This document shows positions 31,301 through 39,966 of a stretch of 64,000 nt of DNA, piece by piece. The translations under genes were made by a program, and so were the position numbers. The notes under the pieces were generated by a model. It was given only the letters and a program-made list of their open reading frames with translations. It had not been told where the DNA came from and did no database searches. Position 1 is the first letter of the stretch. Every line of letters begins with the position of its first letter. The DNA comes from Caldicellulosiruptor kronotskyensis 2002 (GTDB lineage Bacteria > Bacillota > Thermoanaerobacteria > Caldicellulosiruptorales > Caldicellulosiruptoraceae). Location of the stretch: positions 645,501-709,500 of the forward strand of contig NC_014720.1 in the NCBI RefSeq assembly GCF_000166775.1. The letters run 5' to 3'.

Positions 31301-33684
31301 GAGAAGGTATGGGTAATCATAATCTATCTGTTGCTGATGTAGATAATGATGGATGTGACGAGATAATTGCTGGTTCGTTGACACTGGACCATGATGGCAA
31401 AATATTATACGTAATGGATGGAGAAATGGGAAGAGAATTAGGATCACATGGTGATGCTTTGCATGTAGGCGCGTTTTTCCCAGATCGTGAAGGAATTCAA
31501 GTATTTGGTGTTCATGAAGTACCTGCTGTAGCTTCGCTTGAGCTTCATGATGGTGCAACTGGTGAAACTTTACAAGCTTACTTTGCTTATAAAGATACAG
31601 GACGTGGAGTTTGTGCGAATATTGCTTCAGAACCAGGTTATGAATTTTGGGGAGCTGGTGATTTTTATGATGTAAACAAAGGTGCAGGTATATATAATGT
31701 ATATGGCAAGATAATTAGCAATGATTGTCGGGCAGCAGGACTTCCTATGAATTTTGCGTTGTACTGGGATGGGGACCTAATGCAAGAGCTTCTCGATGAT
31801 GTAAGCATCTTCAAATATGATGAAACAAGAGATAAGACTGATATTATAAGAACTTTTGAAGATGTAAAAAGTATTAATGGAACTAAAGCAAATCCATGCT
31901 TGCAAGCCGACATTTTAGGGGATTGGCGAGAAGAAGTTATATATCCAACATTTGATAATACTGAGCTGCGAATTTATAGCACTACTATACCAACTCAATA
32001 TAGAATCTATACTCTAATGCATGACCCTGTATATAGACTTGGGATAGCATGGCAGAATGTTGCTTACAATCAGCCACCACATACAAGCTTTTATCTTGGT
32101 GAGGATATAAGAGATGTTGTTCTTTCTAACAATTTGCCAGTCAAGGATATATTCTATCCAAACAAACCAAGAAAGGCTGATGAACCTGAAGAAAAACTAT
32201 TCTATAAATCATCTTCTGAGAGCAAGGTGGATTTGTATTTTGAAAATAACAAAGTCAAAATTACAATTGAGAATGATGAAGAAATTGTTGGCGGTAAGAT
32301 TTCTGTAAGACGTCTTAGCACTCTGAATGGTATCCAGCTGCCTTCTGGTTTAGATACTACAAACAACTATATGGAAATTATCAAGAGCGAAAATATTAGA
32401 AACATGCTTATGAAAGTAGAATTTACATTTTCTCCTAACAATTTAAATGGTTGTGATATTAACTCATTAAAGCTTTACAGGTACAATAGCACAACAGCAA
32501 AATGGGAGTTTGTAAATGGTCAGGTAGTTGATACTATGAAGAATATTATTTCTTTCGTAGATACTGAGGGTGGTATATACGGAGTTTTTGGAACAAAACC
32601 TGCTACATCTTCTGGTGTAGTAACTACAATTATTTTAAATCCTCAGTCACAAACAACTTCATCAACAACTGGTACATCTTCAAAGGGACAAGAAAAGACC
32701 CAGCAAGGGATAACACAAGTAACACAGGGTGAGACACAGCAACCCAAACCTCAAATTCAAACATCTGAAAAGAATATTGTAACTGCCAAGATAGATACAA
32801 ACACTGTAACAAACGTTCAACTGAATTCTCAGGTAAAGATTTCTGTTCCACCACAAGCTGTTGAAGGGAACAATCCTGTTATAAAGGTTGAAACACTGGG
32901 CAGTTACACTGAAAAGGTAAAAGTAGGTACTACAGTTATAGAGCCTATAAATATAAGTATTGAAAATGGAAAGATTCAAAAATCAATAGTAGTTGAGGTT
33001 AAAATAGCTCCTGAGACTATTAAAAATGATAAAGTTGTTATAGGTTTCATATTTGATTCTATGAGCAAAAAATGGGTTCCTGTATTGACTAAGAAAAACA
33101 TAAATACAGTTCAGCTAGAACTAAATAAAGCAGGAACTGTTCAGGTGGTTGCGGCTAAATTGAGTGAAATTTACAGCGACATAAAAGAAAATAATTGGGC
33201 TTACAACATATTTAATCAAGCTATTACAAAAGGGATAATTACAGGTTATGCTGATCTAACGTTGAAACCTGAGAAACAAATAACATACTACGAGGCAGCA
33301 GTTATTTTAGACAGAGCATTTAATTTAGAAAAATCTAGTAACTCAAATTTATCTGAGGTTCCACAGTGGGCTAAGGATGCAATTATGAAAATGGTATCTA
33401 ACGAAATATTTGATGAGACAAATGCTTCTAATGGTATAGTAAGCAGGATTGAAGCTGTAAAATTTATGGTTAAGATATTAGAAAAGAAAGGTCTTCAAAT
33501 TGAACCTGAAGATGTTAAGTTCAAAGATATCAATAATGCAGAGTATACTGAAATTGTTTCAAAAGCATATAAATTAGGTATTGTGAAAGGTTATCCAGAT
33601 GGGAGTTTTAAGCCTGACAAACCTGTAACAAGATCTGAATTCGTAGCAATGTTAATAAGAGCAATTGAAAATATAAATAAGTAA
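28315..33684 (+). CDS. Cell-surface rhamnogalacturonan lyase, PL11 with three SLH domains
   Basis: A 1789-residue secreted enzyme. I start it at GTG 28315, seven bases after AAGGAGGG; a longer frame from 28195 lacks a ribosome site and would bury the signal peptide (KIYAFVVLISFLLFNIFGNG). Order: two similar lectin-like modules, each followed by an Ig-like bacterial repeat (about residues 30-350 and 355-640); the PL11 catalytic propeller at about 655-1280; a beta-sandwich region; a Thr/Gln-rich linker near 1440-1480; another beta module; and three SLH domains from about 1615 to the end. The PL11 part shows repeated calcium-loop motifs DLDGDGEYEI, DFDGDGKSEF and DVDNDGCDEI. It should cut the Rha-GalA backbone by beta-elimination while held on the S-layer. 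Flanked by its own promoter and terminator. Confidence 0.93.
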   Translation: MRKIYAFVVLISFLLFNIFGNGFVAKGNNIFDPSNYVLFDGTNFEDGSTWGFTPGGGASATVVTDVYGNKYLEAKGSGSGTRSIVKTFSTSTTKDKVLILFDWQPMDVSTAANNSEVLISDENNNPLFRLVKKGGTNGAIGYSVGTTGLDLSKVTYINTIDTSQKWLTVRILFDFVAETVSFEIFNKDDPSKYFSAYGLDLKNIVYLNKIKKISIIGNRASGNTLNFTTNVDNVYIYTSTTDAPIQGSKNIVEIVSSYTYNYDFPLGTSINDIISFFPTALNVKLENNVIVNNVPVSWSCYNYNPGQEGNYLFVGNLIIDGITGVKNDYNITAQINVRLLNLSFVPPQIPGYEIVYATDFGDTITVVPKYWGFTTQNATLNINTYDIKGNSTPKLEFTQVNQTGGRVATKTFGETIKGDAILVKMNWYPGLLNDKGSNPYENGGELRLIDSSGNVFWKLNNTRNSPLQLILGNSVVFNTYFTEPEKWYDIEINCDVLNKVISTKITDTETSTVIEFTYSSDNVAFDGTLKSISLVGIRTSGNNITWTTYLDNVWIYNKPIPPNRIINVDKLPYKTIYVNTAQDISQIGLPTRVTVTLANGTKKEVEIAKWEILSGQWSADKPGIYTFKGVLKEDSSVDNTYGKYAICYVYNRLQPSKAVRQMEWLNRGLIALKAENGIFINWRLLADEYKKDVKFNIYRNGQKLNTAPLSVTNYLDVNGNPGDEYKVETLVNGIKIEETKVKALDKDYISIPLQKPEDGVNEAGETYTYEANDCSVGDLDGDGEYEIIVKWLPSNAIDSSQTGLTGPTIFDAYKLDGTLLWRINMGLNLTSGAHYNQFLVYDFDGDGKSEFVVKTADGTTVYGATYGRVDYNKVISVIGDPAKNGAYRYGPNGPFPGKVWGGPEYISIFDGETGAVLDSIEYRYSIEKTGVASWGDTWFNRSDRFLAAVAYLNGTTPSIVFGRGYYARTTFVAYDFVNGKLQERWHFDTQEIGGKGEGMGNHNLSVADVDNDGCDEIIAGSLTLDHDGKILYVMDGEMGRELGSHGDALHVGAFFPDREGIQVFGVHEVPAVASLELHDGATGETLQAYFAYKDTGRGVCANIASEPGYEFWGAGDFYDVNKGAGIYNVYGKIISNDCRAAGLPMNFALYWDGDLMQELLDDVSIFKYDETRDKTDIIRTFEDVKSINGTKANPCLQADILGDWREEVIYPTFDNTELRIYSTTIPTQYRIYTLMHDPVYRLGIAWQNVAYNQPPHTSFYLGEDIRDVVLSNNLPVKDIFYPNKPRKADEPEEKLFYKSSSESKVDLYFENNKVKITIENDEEIVGGKISVRRLSTLNGIQLPSGLDTTNNYMEIIKSENIRNMLMKVEFTFSPNNLNGCDINSLKLYRYNSTTAKWEFVNGQVVDTMKNIISFVDTEGGIYGVFGTKPATSSGVVTTIILNPQSQTTSSTTGTSSKGQEKTQQGITQVTQGETQQPKPQIQTSEKNIVTAKIDTNTVTNVQLNSQVKISVPPQAVEGNNPVIKVETLGSYTEKVKVGTTVIEPINISIENGKIQKSIVVEVKIAPETIKNDKVVIGFIFDSMSKKWVPVLTKKNINTVQLELNKAGTVQVVAAKLSEIYSDIKENNWAYNIFNQAITKGIITGYADLTLKPEKQITYYEAAVILDRAFNLEKSSNSNLSEVPQWAKDAIMKMVSNEIFDETNASNGIVSRIEAVKFMVKILEKKGLQIEPEDVKFKDINNAEYTEIVSKAYKLGIVKGYPDGSFKPDKPVTRSEFVAMLIRAIENINK

Positions 33685-33695
33685 TCTGAAAGTTA

Positions 33696-33733
33696 AAGAG
33701 GTTATCCCTGCTGCAGGGATAACCTCTTATTTT
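33696..33733 (+). terminator. Intrinsic terminator after the PL11-SLH gene
   Basis: A 15-bp perfect stem, 33696-33710 with 33714-33728, three-base loop, followed by ATTTTATATT. Confidence 0.82.
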
Positions 33734-33784
33734 ATATTATGGTTATTTTTTGCATCAGCCTACAGTGAAATTAATTTATTTCTA

Positions 33785-33918
33785 TCAGCTGCTTGTCTGG
33801 CGAGCAGTGAAATATAAGTTGTATGTATAAAAGCTATCTTCAATGCTTACAATGCATCTGTTTTTACCTCTTATTTCATTAATAAAGTCCAAAAAGACAG
33901 CTGGTATAATAACAGAGG
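33785..33918 (-). pseudogene. C-terminal remnant of a Gfo/Idh/MocA oxidoreductase
   Basis: Read on the minus strand this encodes PAVFLDFINEIRGKNRC and then IVSIEDSFYTYNL before a TGA. It matches the C-terminus of the intact oxidoreductase at 39967-40956 (PIVFLDFLNEVRGTDKC, then LVSSEDSFYVTL). Only about 45 codons survive and no start exists. The copy is diverged at many positions, so it is an old duplication or relic, cut off next to a hairpin at 33916. Confidence 0.75.
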
Positions 33919-33958
33919 GTTGGTTAGCAATTTTATCTAACCAACCCTCCTGTTTTTT
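33916..33958 (+). terminator. Terminator-like hairpin between the two PL11 genes
   Basis: AGGGTTGGTTAG (33916-33927) pairs perfectly with CTAACCAACCCT (33937-33948); CCTG and seven T follow on the plus strand. No plus-strand gene now ends here, so it is either a leftover or a back-up for the PL11-SLH transcript. Confidence 0.65.
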
Positions 33959-34037
33959 TACTCCATAGCTTAGTATTTACGATTGAAACTATCATCTGCT
34001 TAATTTCAGTTATTGAAAATTATTCTGAAATTAATTT

Positions 34038-35896
34038 TTACGGCACTAAGTAAATATTAGGCGTTGGTGGAGTACTCATTCCATTACCTATGAAGAAACT
34101 TGTGTGGGGTGGTTGGTTGTATCCTACATTTTGCCATGCAATGGATATTCTATATTGGGGGTCATGCATAAGAGTATAAATTTTTGTGTTAGACTGATAT
34201 GTTGTAGTGTAGATACGCAGAGCTGTATCATCAGATGTTCTCCAGATAACTTCTTCTCTCCAATCACCAAAGACATCTGCTGTCAAGCAGGGTGTTGCTT
34301 TTGTTCCATTGTTAGAAGCACAACCCGATGCGGTTAGTAAGGTGGTAGTAGAGTTGGAGCTTGGATTCCATTTGTAGATATAGATATTATCAAGCAATTC
34401 TCTCAATAAGTCTCCATCCCACCATACAGCGAAGTTTATTGGTGGTGTAGTACTTGAAATTTTTGTGCCGTTTGAACTGTATAGTCCTACTGTTGAAGCA
34501 GCCCATACTTCCATGCCAGGATAATTAGCATCGATATCTGCTGCTAAGGCACGACCACAGTCTGATGAAGTGGTAACTCTCAATAAAATTGTTCCAGTTC
34601 TTGCATCTCTTAAACTTGCTCCTGCGCCCGTCGAAGTATTTTCGTGACATTGCCATACTTCTAAACCACTACGACTTGGTATTATATCAGCAAGATGCAT
34701 AGCATCTCCATGACCTAATCCTGTTGTATACATTGGTGAACCATCATCATTTACTGCCATGGCACCATAAATTATTTCATCTTTTCCATCTCCATCAACA
34801 TCTCCTACACTTAAATTGTGGTTGCCTTGGCCTTCATAATTATCTCTATAACCATCGTTCATTTCACCTGTATCAAATTGCCATACTTTTGTTAATGATC
34901 CATTTCGGTAGTTCCAAGCAACTATATAGGTTTTTGTATAATATCCTCTACACATAATCAAAGTAGGTCTCTGCCCATCAATATATGCTACCCCACCTAA
35001 GAATCTGTCAACACGGTTTCCATAGGAATCGCCCCATGAAGAAACAGTGCCCCGTGGCGGAATATAATTTGTTGTTACTAATGCTTTACCATCAGTTCCT
35101 CGGAAAATTGTCAGATATTCTGGACCATCTAATATTCTTCCAGATGAATTTCTCCAATCTTTTGAGCCGTCACCGATTATAGCCCCCGTACCATCCTTTG
35201 TACCGTCTGCAGTTTTACATGCAATTTCTGCTTTACCATCTCCATCAAAATCGTAAACAATAAACTGGGTATAATGAGCGCCTGCTCTAATATTTATTCC
35301 CAAATCAATCCTCCACTTTCTTGTGCCATTCAACTCATAACCATCCAGGTAAACATTGCTTGTGTACCCATCTTGAGAAGGATCTTTAGCATCACTTGGT
35401 TCCACTTGACAACAATTTCATATTCTTTATCACCATCAAGATCAGCAATACTACAATCATTGGCGGAATAAGTAGCGCCTAACGGTGAAGTAGAAGGCCT
35501 TTGTAAAGGAACTGTCAGGTAATTAGTTGTCCATACTCCTACTGTTTCTGAGGCTGTTCCTTCTGTTCCATTAATGACTGGCTTAACGTAATATGTGCAG
35601 GATGAATTTCCGCCTGTATCTAAAAAGTTTGTTCTATTTGTAACTACATTTGTATTTATCCTTGTTCCATTTCGGTAAATATTGAAGCCTATATCTGAGG
35701 GGTCAGTTCCCAACATACGCCAGCTGAGATATACTCCATCACTGCGTTGAATTGCAATTAAACCTCGGTTTAAGTTTTCCATTTGACGAGCGGCCATTGC
35801 AGGGGTGACGGTTATAGAATAAGTTATCACAACACTAAGCACAACAATAAGTGAAAGTAAAAACTTCTTCCAATTATTGTGTTTTCTTTTTAACAT
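34038..35896 (-). pseudogene. Secreted PL11 rhamnogalacturonan lyase with a one-base frameshift
   Basis: The 5' part (35896 down to about 35404) encodes a signal peptide (FLLSLIVVLSVVITYSITV, then PAMA) and the PL11 start ARQMENLNRGLIAIQRSDG. The frame breaks after EYEIVVKW near 35402. The rest (35405 down to 34038) continues in another frame with EPSDAKDPSQDGY, DFDGDGKAEI and DVDGDGKDEI to YNQPPHTSFFIGNG. One missing G in the TGG-GAA stretch would restore about 619 residues, a normal single-domain PL11. There is no SLH or linker, so this form would be released from the cell. A minus-strand GGAGGG precedes the ATG. Either a recent mutation or a sequencing error. Confidence 0.88.
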
Positions 35897-36019
35897 TTTT
35901 CAACCCTCCTTTTTTGATTTTAAAACTTAAAATACTACTTGTCTTTTGCAACTTTGTTATATTTAGCTTTTGTTATAGTGTAAGTTTTTTAAAGATCACA
36001 TTATTTTTTTTGATTTTTG

Positions 36020-36060
36020 GTCAAGTCCAAATTTTTGTGTAAAATTCCCCTCTGGCTAGA
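36020..36060. repeat. Possible IS256-type end remnant
   Basis: AGTCCAAATTTTTGTGTAAAA (from 36024; last base omitted here in some counts) resembles the known inward-reading end of IS256 elements. A second end-like stretch containing TATTTGTGTAAAAAGG lies at 36338-36355. Together with the transposase scrap between them they look like scars. Weak evidence. Confidence 0.3.
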
Positions 36061-36199
36061 ATATAAGCTTTTTAGTATATTTTAATCGTTCGAATAAAAT
36101 TCCATATGGCTTTTTGTAAATTATAATTTACCAGTTATTACCTGAAAGCCTTAAAAATATCTTCTACGCCCATTTACAAACTAACAGCCTTAAAAAAGC

Positions 36200-36334
36200 T
36201 CATTTCATCAAAACAATTTCTTTTCTAACACCTTCCTTCACCTTTTCCTGCCACTCAAAATACTCTCTCATCTCTAAGTACTTCCTCGTAGATAGCCATC
36301 TTTCATCCTGTTCCATTAATAAAGCAGGTTGACT
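36200..36334 (-). pseudogene. C-terminal remnant of a mutator (IS256-like) transposase
   Basis: On the minus strand the stretch reads ALLMEQDERWLSTRKYLEM, then REYFEWQEKVKEGVRKEI, and ends in TGA at 36200-36202. The form of a Glu/Asp-rich DERW segment followed by RKYL is like the C-terminus of mutator-family transposases. An in-frame stop lies just upstream, so only about 43 codons remain. The family call is from memory of the pattern. Confidence 0.5.
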
Positions 36335-36490
36335 CTATATATTTGTGTAAAAAGGATTGAGCTAACCCTCTCCTTTTTCAATATACTTTTGATTTTTTAA
36401 AAATATTTTGTGATTTCCTTAAGATTAATTATTTAATAAACAATTTTATTTTTATTTTGGTCAATTTTATAATTAAATATGCAATAATTC

Positions 36491-36519
36491 TTGACAATTT
36501 CAAAATAATTAGATATATT
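36491..36519 (+). promoter_or_regulatory. Promoter for the second sugar importer
   Basis: TTGACA (36491-36496), 17 bases, TATATT (36514-36519). The leader to the ATG at 36697 is about 170 bases. The rest of the gene-free stretch 35897-36696 holds only the scars listed above. Confidence 0.75.
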
Positions 36520-36696
36520 AAATACAGAATAAAATTTAAATCCATAAAACAGCAAATAAAACAGATTCAATTTAAAACAAATAGAAAATAAAAGCAGAAA
36601 GTAAGGAATATTATCTTTTATCCTTGCAACAAGTGAAGGAGGGTATAAATGCTCAATAGAGCATTTAATTTTAAAAAAAGGAAGGAGGAAATTTAT

Positions 36697-38001
36697 ATGA
36701 AAAGAATATTGTGCATTGGAACTATTATAATATTTTTATTCTCACTCCTTTTATTTCCTTTTGGTAAACCTTCTGAAAAGGCTTTTGGTTCTTCTCAGTC
36801 AATCAAACTCAGAGTTGCGTGGTGGGGAAGCCAAACGCGTCATGACAGAACTCAAAAGGTGCTTGAACTATACCGAGCAAAGGTTAATCGAAAAGTAAGT
36901 TTTGTAACAGAATTTGGAAGCTGGTCGGGATATTGGGATAAACTTACAACTCAAGCAGCTGCAAAGAATTTGCCTGACATTATTCAAATGGACTATATGT
37001 ATTTAGCTCAATATGTTCAAAAAGGATTGTTGGCAGATTTAACACCTTACACAAAAAATGGAATATTGAATCTGAAAGATGTAAGTGAAGCAAGTATAAA
37101 AAGTGGATCAGTTGGTGGAAGGATTTATGCCATAAGTTTAGGGACTAACGCTTTAGCAATAATTTATGACCCTGCTGTGGCTCAAAAAGCAGGTGTTAAG
37201 ATACCTGAAGATGGCAACTGGACCTGGAATGACTACAAAGAGATTATCAAAAAAGTTTATCAAAAAACCAAAATCAGAGCAGACTTGGCATTAACAGCTG
37301 ACCCAAAATTCTTACTTGAATACTATGTAAGGCAGCAAGGCAAAAGCTTATATAAACACGATGGAACGGGTTTGGGATTTACTCAAGAAAAATTTGTTAT
37401 TGATGTATTTAATATCAATTTAGAGTTATTGAAAGGCGGATATACAGCAAAACCTGATGAAGTTTCAGCAACCTCCACAATTGAAGACAGCTTATTTGTG
37501 AAAGGCAAGACATGGATAGGATGGACATGGAGCAACATGTTTGTTGCAACAGCAAATGCTGCAAAACGCCCACTGGCATTAGCTCTTCCACCCAAGGGGG
37601 GTATAAGACCAGGGTTGTATTTAAAACCTTCTCAGTTCTTCTCTATTGCTGCAACCTCCAAATATAAAACTGAAGCAGCTAAAGTTATAAACTTCTTTAC
37701 AAATAGCATAGAGGCGAATAATATTTTGCTTGCTGAAAGAGGTGTGCCTATTTCAGCAAAAGTAAGAGAAGGTATCAAGAATGCAGTCGAACCTGCAGTG
37801 AGACAGACATTTGATTATATAGCTCTCGCTGAAAAGAATTGTTCACCTATTGATCCACCAGATCCACCAGGCGGGACTGAAGTAGGGCAGACGTTTAAAG
37901 ATCTTTACGACCAAGTCTTGTATGGTCAGATAAAACCTGAAACAGCGGCAAAGATGTTTATGCAAAAAGCAAATCAAATACTTGCCAAAAACAAGAAATA
38001 A
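36697..38001 (+). CDS. Sugar-binding protein of the second ABC importer
   Basis: A 434-residue family-1 extracellular solute-binding protein. It has a Sec signal (CIGTIIIFLFSLLLFPFG) without a lipobox Cys, then LRVAWWGSQTRHDRTQKVLE, the usual opening of CUT1 binding proteins, and DIIQMDYMYLAQYVQKGLL. I take ATG 36697 with AAGGAGGA upstream; a frame-extending ATG at 36649 lacks a proper ribosome site. Two permeases follow after a hairpin. The position between PL11 lyases and the GH106/esterase cluster suggests a pectin-derived sugar as ligand. Confidence 0.9.
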   Translation: MKRILCIGTIIIFLFSLLLFPFGKPSEKAFGSSQSIKLRVAWWGSQTRHDRTQKVLELYRAKVNRKVSFVTEFGSWSGYWDKLTTQAAAKNLPDIIQMDYMYLAQYVQKGLLADLTPYTKNGILNLKDVSEASIKSGSVGGRIYAISLGTNALAIIYDPAVAQKAGVKIPEDGNWTWNDYKEIIKKVYQKTKIRADLALTADPKFLLEYYVRQQGKSLYKHDGTGLGFTQEKFVIDVFNINLELLKGGYTAKPDEVSATSTIEDSLFVKGKTWIGWTWSNMFVATANAAKRPLALALPPKGGIRPGLYLKPSQFFSIAATSKYKTEAAKVINFFTNSIEANNILLAERGVPISAKVREGIKNAVEPAVRQTFDYIALAEKNCSPIDPPDPPGGTEVGQTFKDLYDQVLYGQIKPETAAKMFMQKANQILAKNKK

Positions 38002-38031
38002 ACTTTGAGTATAGTACTTTTCTTTTGCAAG

Positions 38032-38066
38032 ACAAGCCAGCTGAAAAATATTATCAGCTGGCTTGT
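38032..38066 (+). terminator. Hairpin between binding-protein and permease genes
   Basis: ACAAGCCAGCTGA (38032-38044) pairs perfectly with its complement (38054-38066). The T run is short. Such hairpins often protect the binding-protein mRNA or reduce read-through, so more binding protein than permease is made. Confidence 0.65.
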
Positions 38067-38093
38067 TTAACTTGAATTAAAGGAGGAAAAAAC

Positions 38094-39020
38094 ATGTCGA
38101 ATATTAATCGAAAAAAGTCTTTCAGAGAACTTTTGATGAGTTCAGAAAATGTTGCTGGTTATGTTTTTATATCTCCATGGCTTATTGGCTTTTTTGTGTT
38201 CACTTTGATTCCTATTGCAGCAACCTTTTATTTGTCTTTTACTCAATATGATTTATTGTCATCTCCTAAATTTGTAGGATTACAAAATTATGTACAAATG
38301 TTTAAAGAAGATCCATTATTTTGGAAATCAATGTCAGTAACTTTTTTCTATGTATTTGTAACTGTGCCATTAAAGCTGGCTTTTGCATTGCTTCTTGCCC
38401 TTTGGCTATCTTACAAAAGTAGACTAACACCATTTTACAGGGCTGTATACTATGTTCCTTCTATGATGGGTGGCAGTGTGGCTGTGGCAGTGCTTTGGCA
38501 AAGACTTTTTACAAGTGATGGTGTTATAAATTCAATATTGAAACTATTTGGAATTCAAAGTGAGACCTCATGGATAGGAAATCCAAGAACTGCTATATGG
38601 ACGTTGATATTACTTGCGGTTTGGCAATTTGGTTCGCCAATGTTGATATTTTTAGCAGGTTTAAAGCAAATACCAGAAAGCTATTATGAAGCAGCTATTA
38701 TTGATGGAGCAAATAGCTGGCAAAAGTTTGTTAAAATAACCTTGCCGATGCTCACACCAATAATATTTTTCAACTTGATTATGCAGATGATAGGAAGCTT
38801 TATGACTTTTACTCAAGGATTCATTATTACAAATGGCGGCCCTGTGAACAGCACACTCTTTTACGCTATTTACCTCTACAGAAGAGCATTCCAATTTTAT
38901 GACATGGGCTACAGTTGTGCTATGTCGTGGGTAATGCTTATTATCATTGGAATACTCACGGCTTTTATATTCAAATCATCTACATTCTGGGTATATTATG
39001 AGTCCAAGGAAGGTGAATAA
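38094..39020 (+). CDS. ABC sugar importer permease, UgpA/MalF type
   Basis: A 308-residue membrane protein with about six hydrophobic segments, beginning YVFISPWLIGFFVFTLIPIA, and the EAA loop YYEAAIIDGANSWQKFVKIT near residue 205. It forms the channel with the next gene product. ATG after AAAGGAGG. No ATPase gene lies in this cluster. Confidence 0.9.
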   Translation: MSNINRKKSFRELLMSSENVAGYVFISPWLIGFFVFTLIPIAATFYLSFTQYDLLSSPKFVGLQNYVQMFKEDPLFWKSMSVTFFYVFVTVPLKLAFALLLALWLSYKSRLTPFYRAVYYVPSMMGGSVAVAVLWQRLFTSDGVINSILKLFGIQSETSWIGNPRTAIWTLILLAVWQFGSPMLIFLAGLKQIPESYYEAAIIDGANSWQKFVKITLPMLTPIIFFNLIMQMIGSFMTFTQGFIITNGGPVNSTLFYAIYLYRRAFQFYDMGYSCAMSWVMLIIIGILTAFIFKSSTFWVYYESKEGE

Positions 39021-39023
39021 AAA

Positions 39024-39866
39024 GTGAGAAAGGCAAAGACAATAAAGGCATTTTTATTTCATCTACTGACAATTCTATTTGGTTACATAATGCTGTATCC
39101 ACTTCTTTGGATGTTTTTCAGTTCCTTCAAAGAAAATAGTGAAATTTTTCTAAATGCGCACGAATTGCTACCCAAAAAGTGGCTTTTCAAAAATTATATT
39201 GATGGATGGAGAGGTTTTGCGGGATACCCATTTTCAGTTTTTTTTAAAAATTCATTTATTGTAACTATTATTGGTACTGTTGGTGCTGTCATTTCCTCAG
39301 CTATTGTAGCTTATGGTTTTGCAAGATGTAAGTTCAAAGGCAAAGGATTTTGGTTTGGTTGTATGATTATAACTATGCTTTTACCATATCAGGTTGTTAT
39401 GATTCCGCAATACATCATGTTTCAAAAGATGGGATGGGTAAATACGTTCAAGCCTTTACTTGTTCCAGCTTTTTTGGGTCAGCCATTTTTTATCTTTTTA
39501 ATGATTCAATTTATAAGAGGAATTCCAAACGAATTAGATGAAGCGGCTAAAATTGATGGTTGTAGTAAATATTCAATTTTTACAAGAATTATTTTGCCAT
39601 TAATTTCTCCGGCTTTAATTACATCAGCAATCTTTTCATTTTTGTGGCGTTGGGATGACTTTTTAGGGCCTCTTTTGTATCTCAGCAAACCTGAGCTGTA
39701 TACAGTATCTTTAGGGTTGAGAATGTTCTCTGACCCGACAGCAGTTTCTAACTGGGGAGCTGCCTTTGCTATGGCAACATTATCGCTCGTTCCCTCATTT
39801 ATAATATTTATATTCTTCCAACGCTATCTAGTGGAAGGAATTGTTACTACAGGTTTAAAGGGTTAA
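39024..39866 (+). CDS. ABC sugar importer permease, UgpE/MalG type
   Basis: A 280-residue partner permease. Hydrophobic segments start at LTILFGYIMLYPLLWMFF and the EAA loop is LDEAAKIDGCSKYSIFTRI near residue 175, ending in the typical RYLVEGIVTTGLKG. GTG start only 3 bases after the previous stop, with GGAAGGTG upstream, so translation is coupled. A hairpin terminator follows. Confidence 0.9.
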   Translation: MRKAKTIKAFLFHLLTILFGYIMLYPLLWMFFSSFKENSEIFLNAHELLPKKWLFKNYIDGWRGFAGYPFSVFFKNSFIVTIIGTVGAVISSAIVAYGFARCKFKGKGFWFGCMIITMLLPYQVVMIPQYIMFQKMGWVNTFKPLLVPAFLGQPFFIFLMIQFIRGIPNELDEAAKIDGCSKYSIFTRIILPLISPALITSAIFSFLWRWDDFLGPLLYLSKPELYTVSLGLRMFSDPTAVSNWGAAFAMATLSLVPSFIIFIFFQRYLVEGIVTTGLKG

Positions 39867-39887
39867 ATATATAAGAGCATAATATTA

Positions 39888-39930
39888 AAGGGTTGCATTC
39901 CCTTATTGGTGGGGAGCAACCCTTGTAATT
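39888..39930 (+). terminator. Terminator after the second importer
   Basis: AAGGGTTGC (39888-39896) pairs with GCAACCCTT (39916-39924), followed by GTAATTTTT. It may also end the minus-strand operon that finishes at 39967. Confidence 0.65.
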
Positions 39931-39966
39931 TTTATAAATATTAGGAAATAATTAAGACATTATAGT

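Noticed and set aside
31244-31558. His-rich opposite-strand reading frame inside the PL11-SLH gene
   Set aside because: It mirrors the Asp/Gly-rich calcium loops of the real gene and has no start signal.
28315-33684. Repeated DxDGDG-type loops read as a dockerin
   Set aside because: They recur along the lyase domain as propeller calcium loops; dockerins have two close copies at a terminus, and here the C-terminus is SLH.
33685-34037. A small RNA gene or CRISPR remnant between the PL11 genes
   Set aside because: The stretch is explained by two terminator hairpins and an oxidoreductase relic; no regularly spaced repeat is present.
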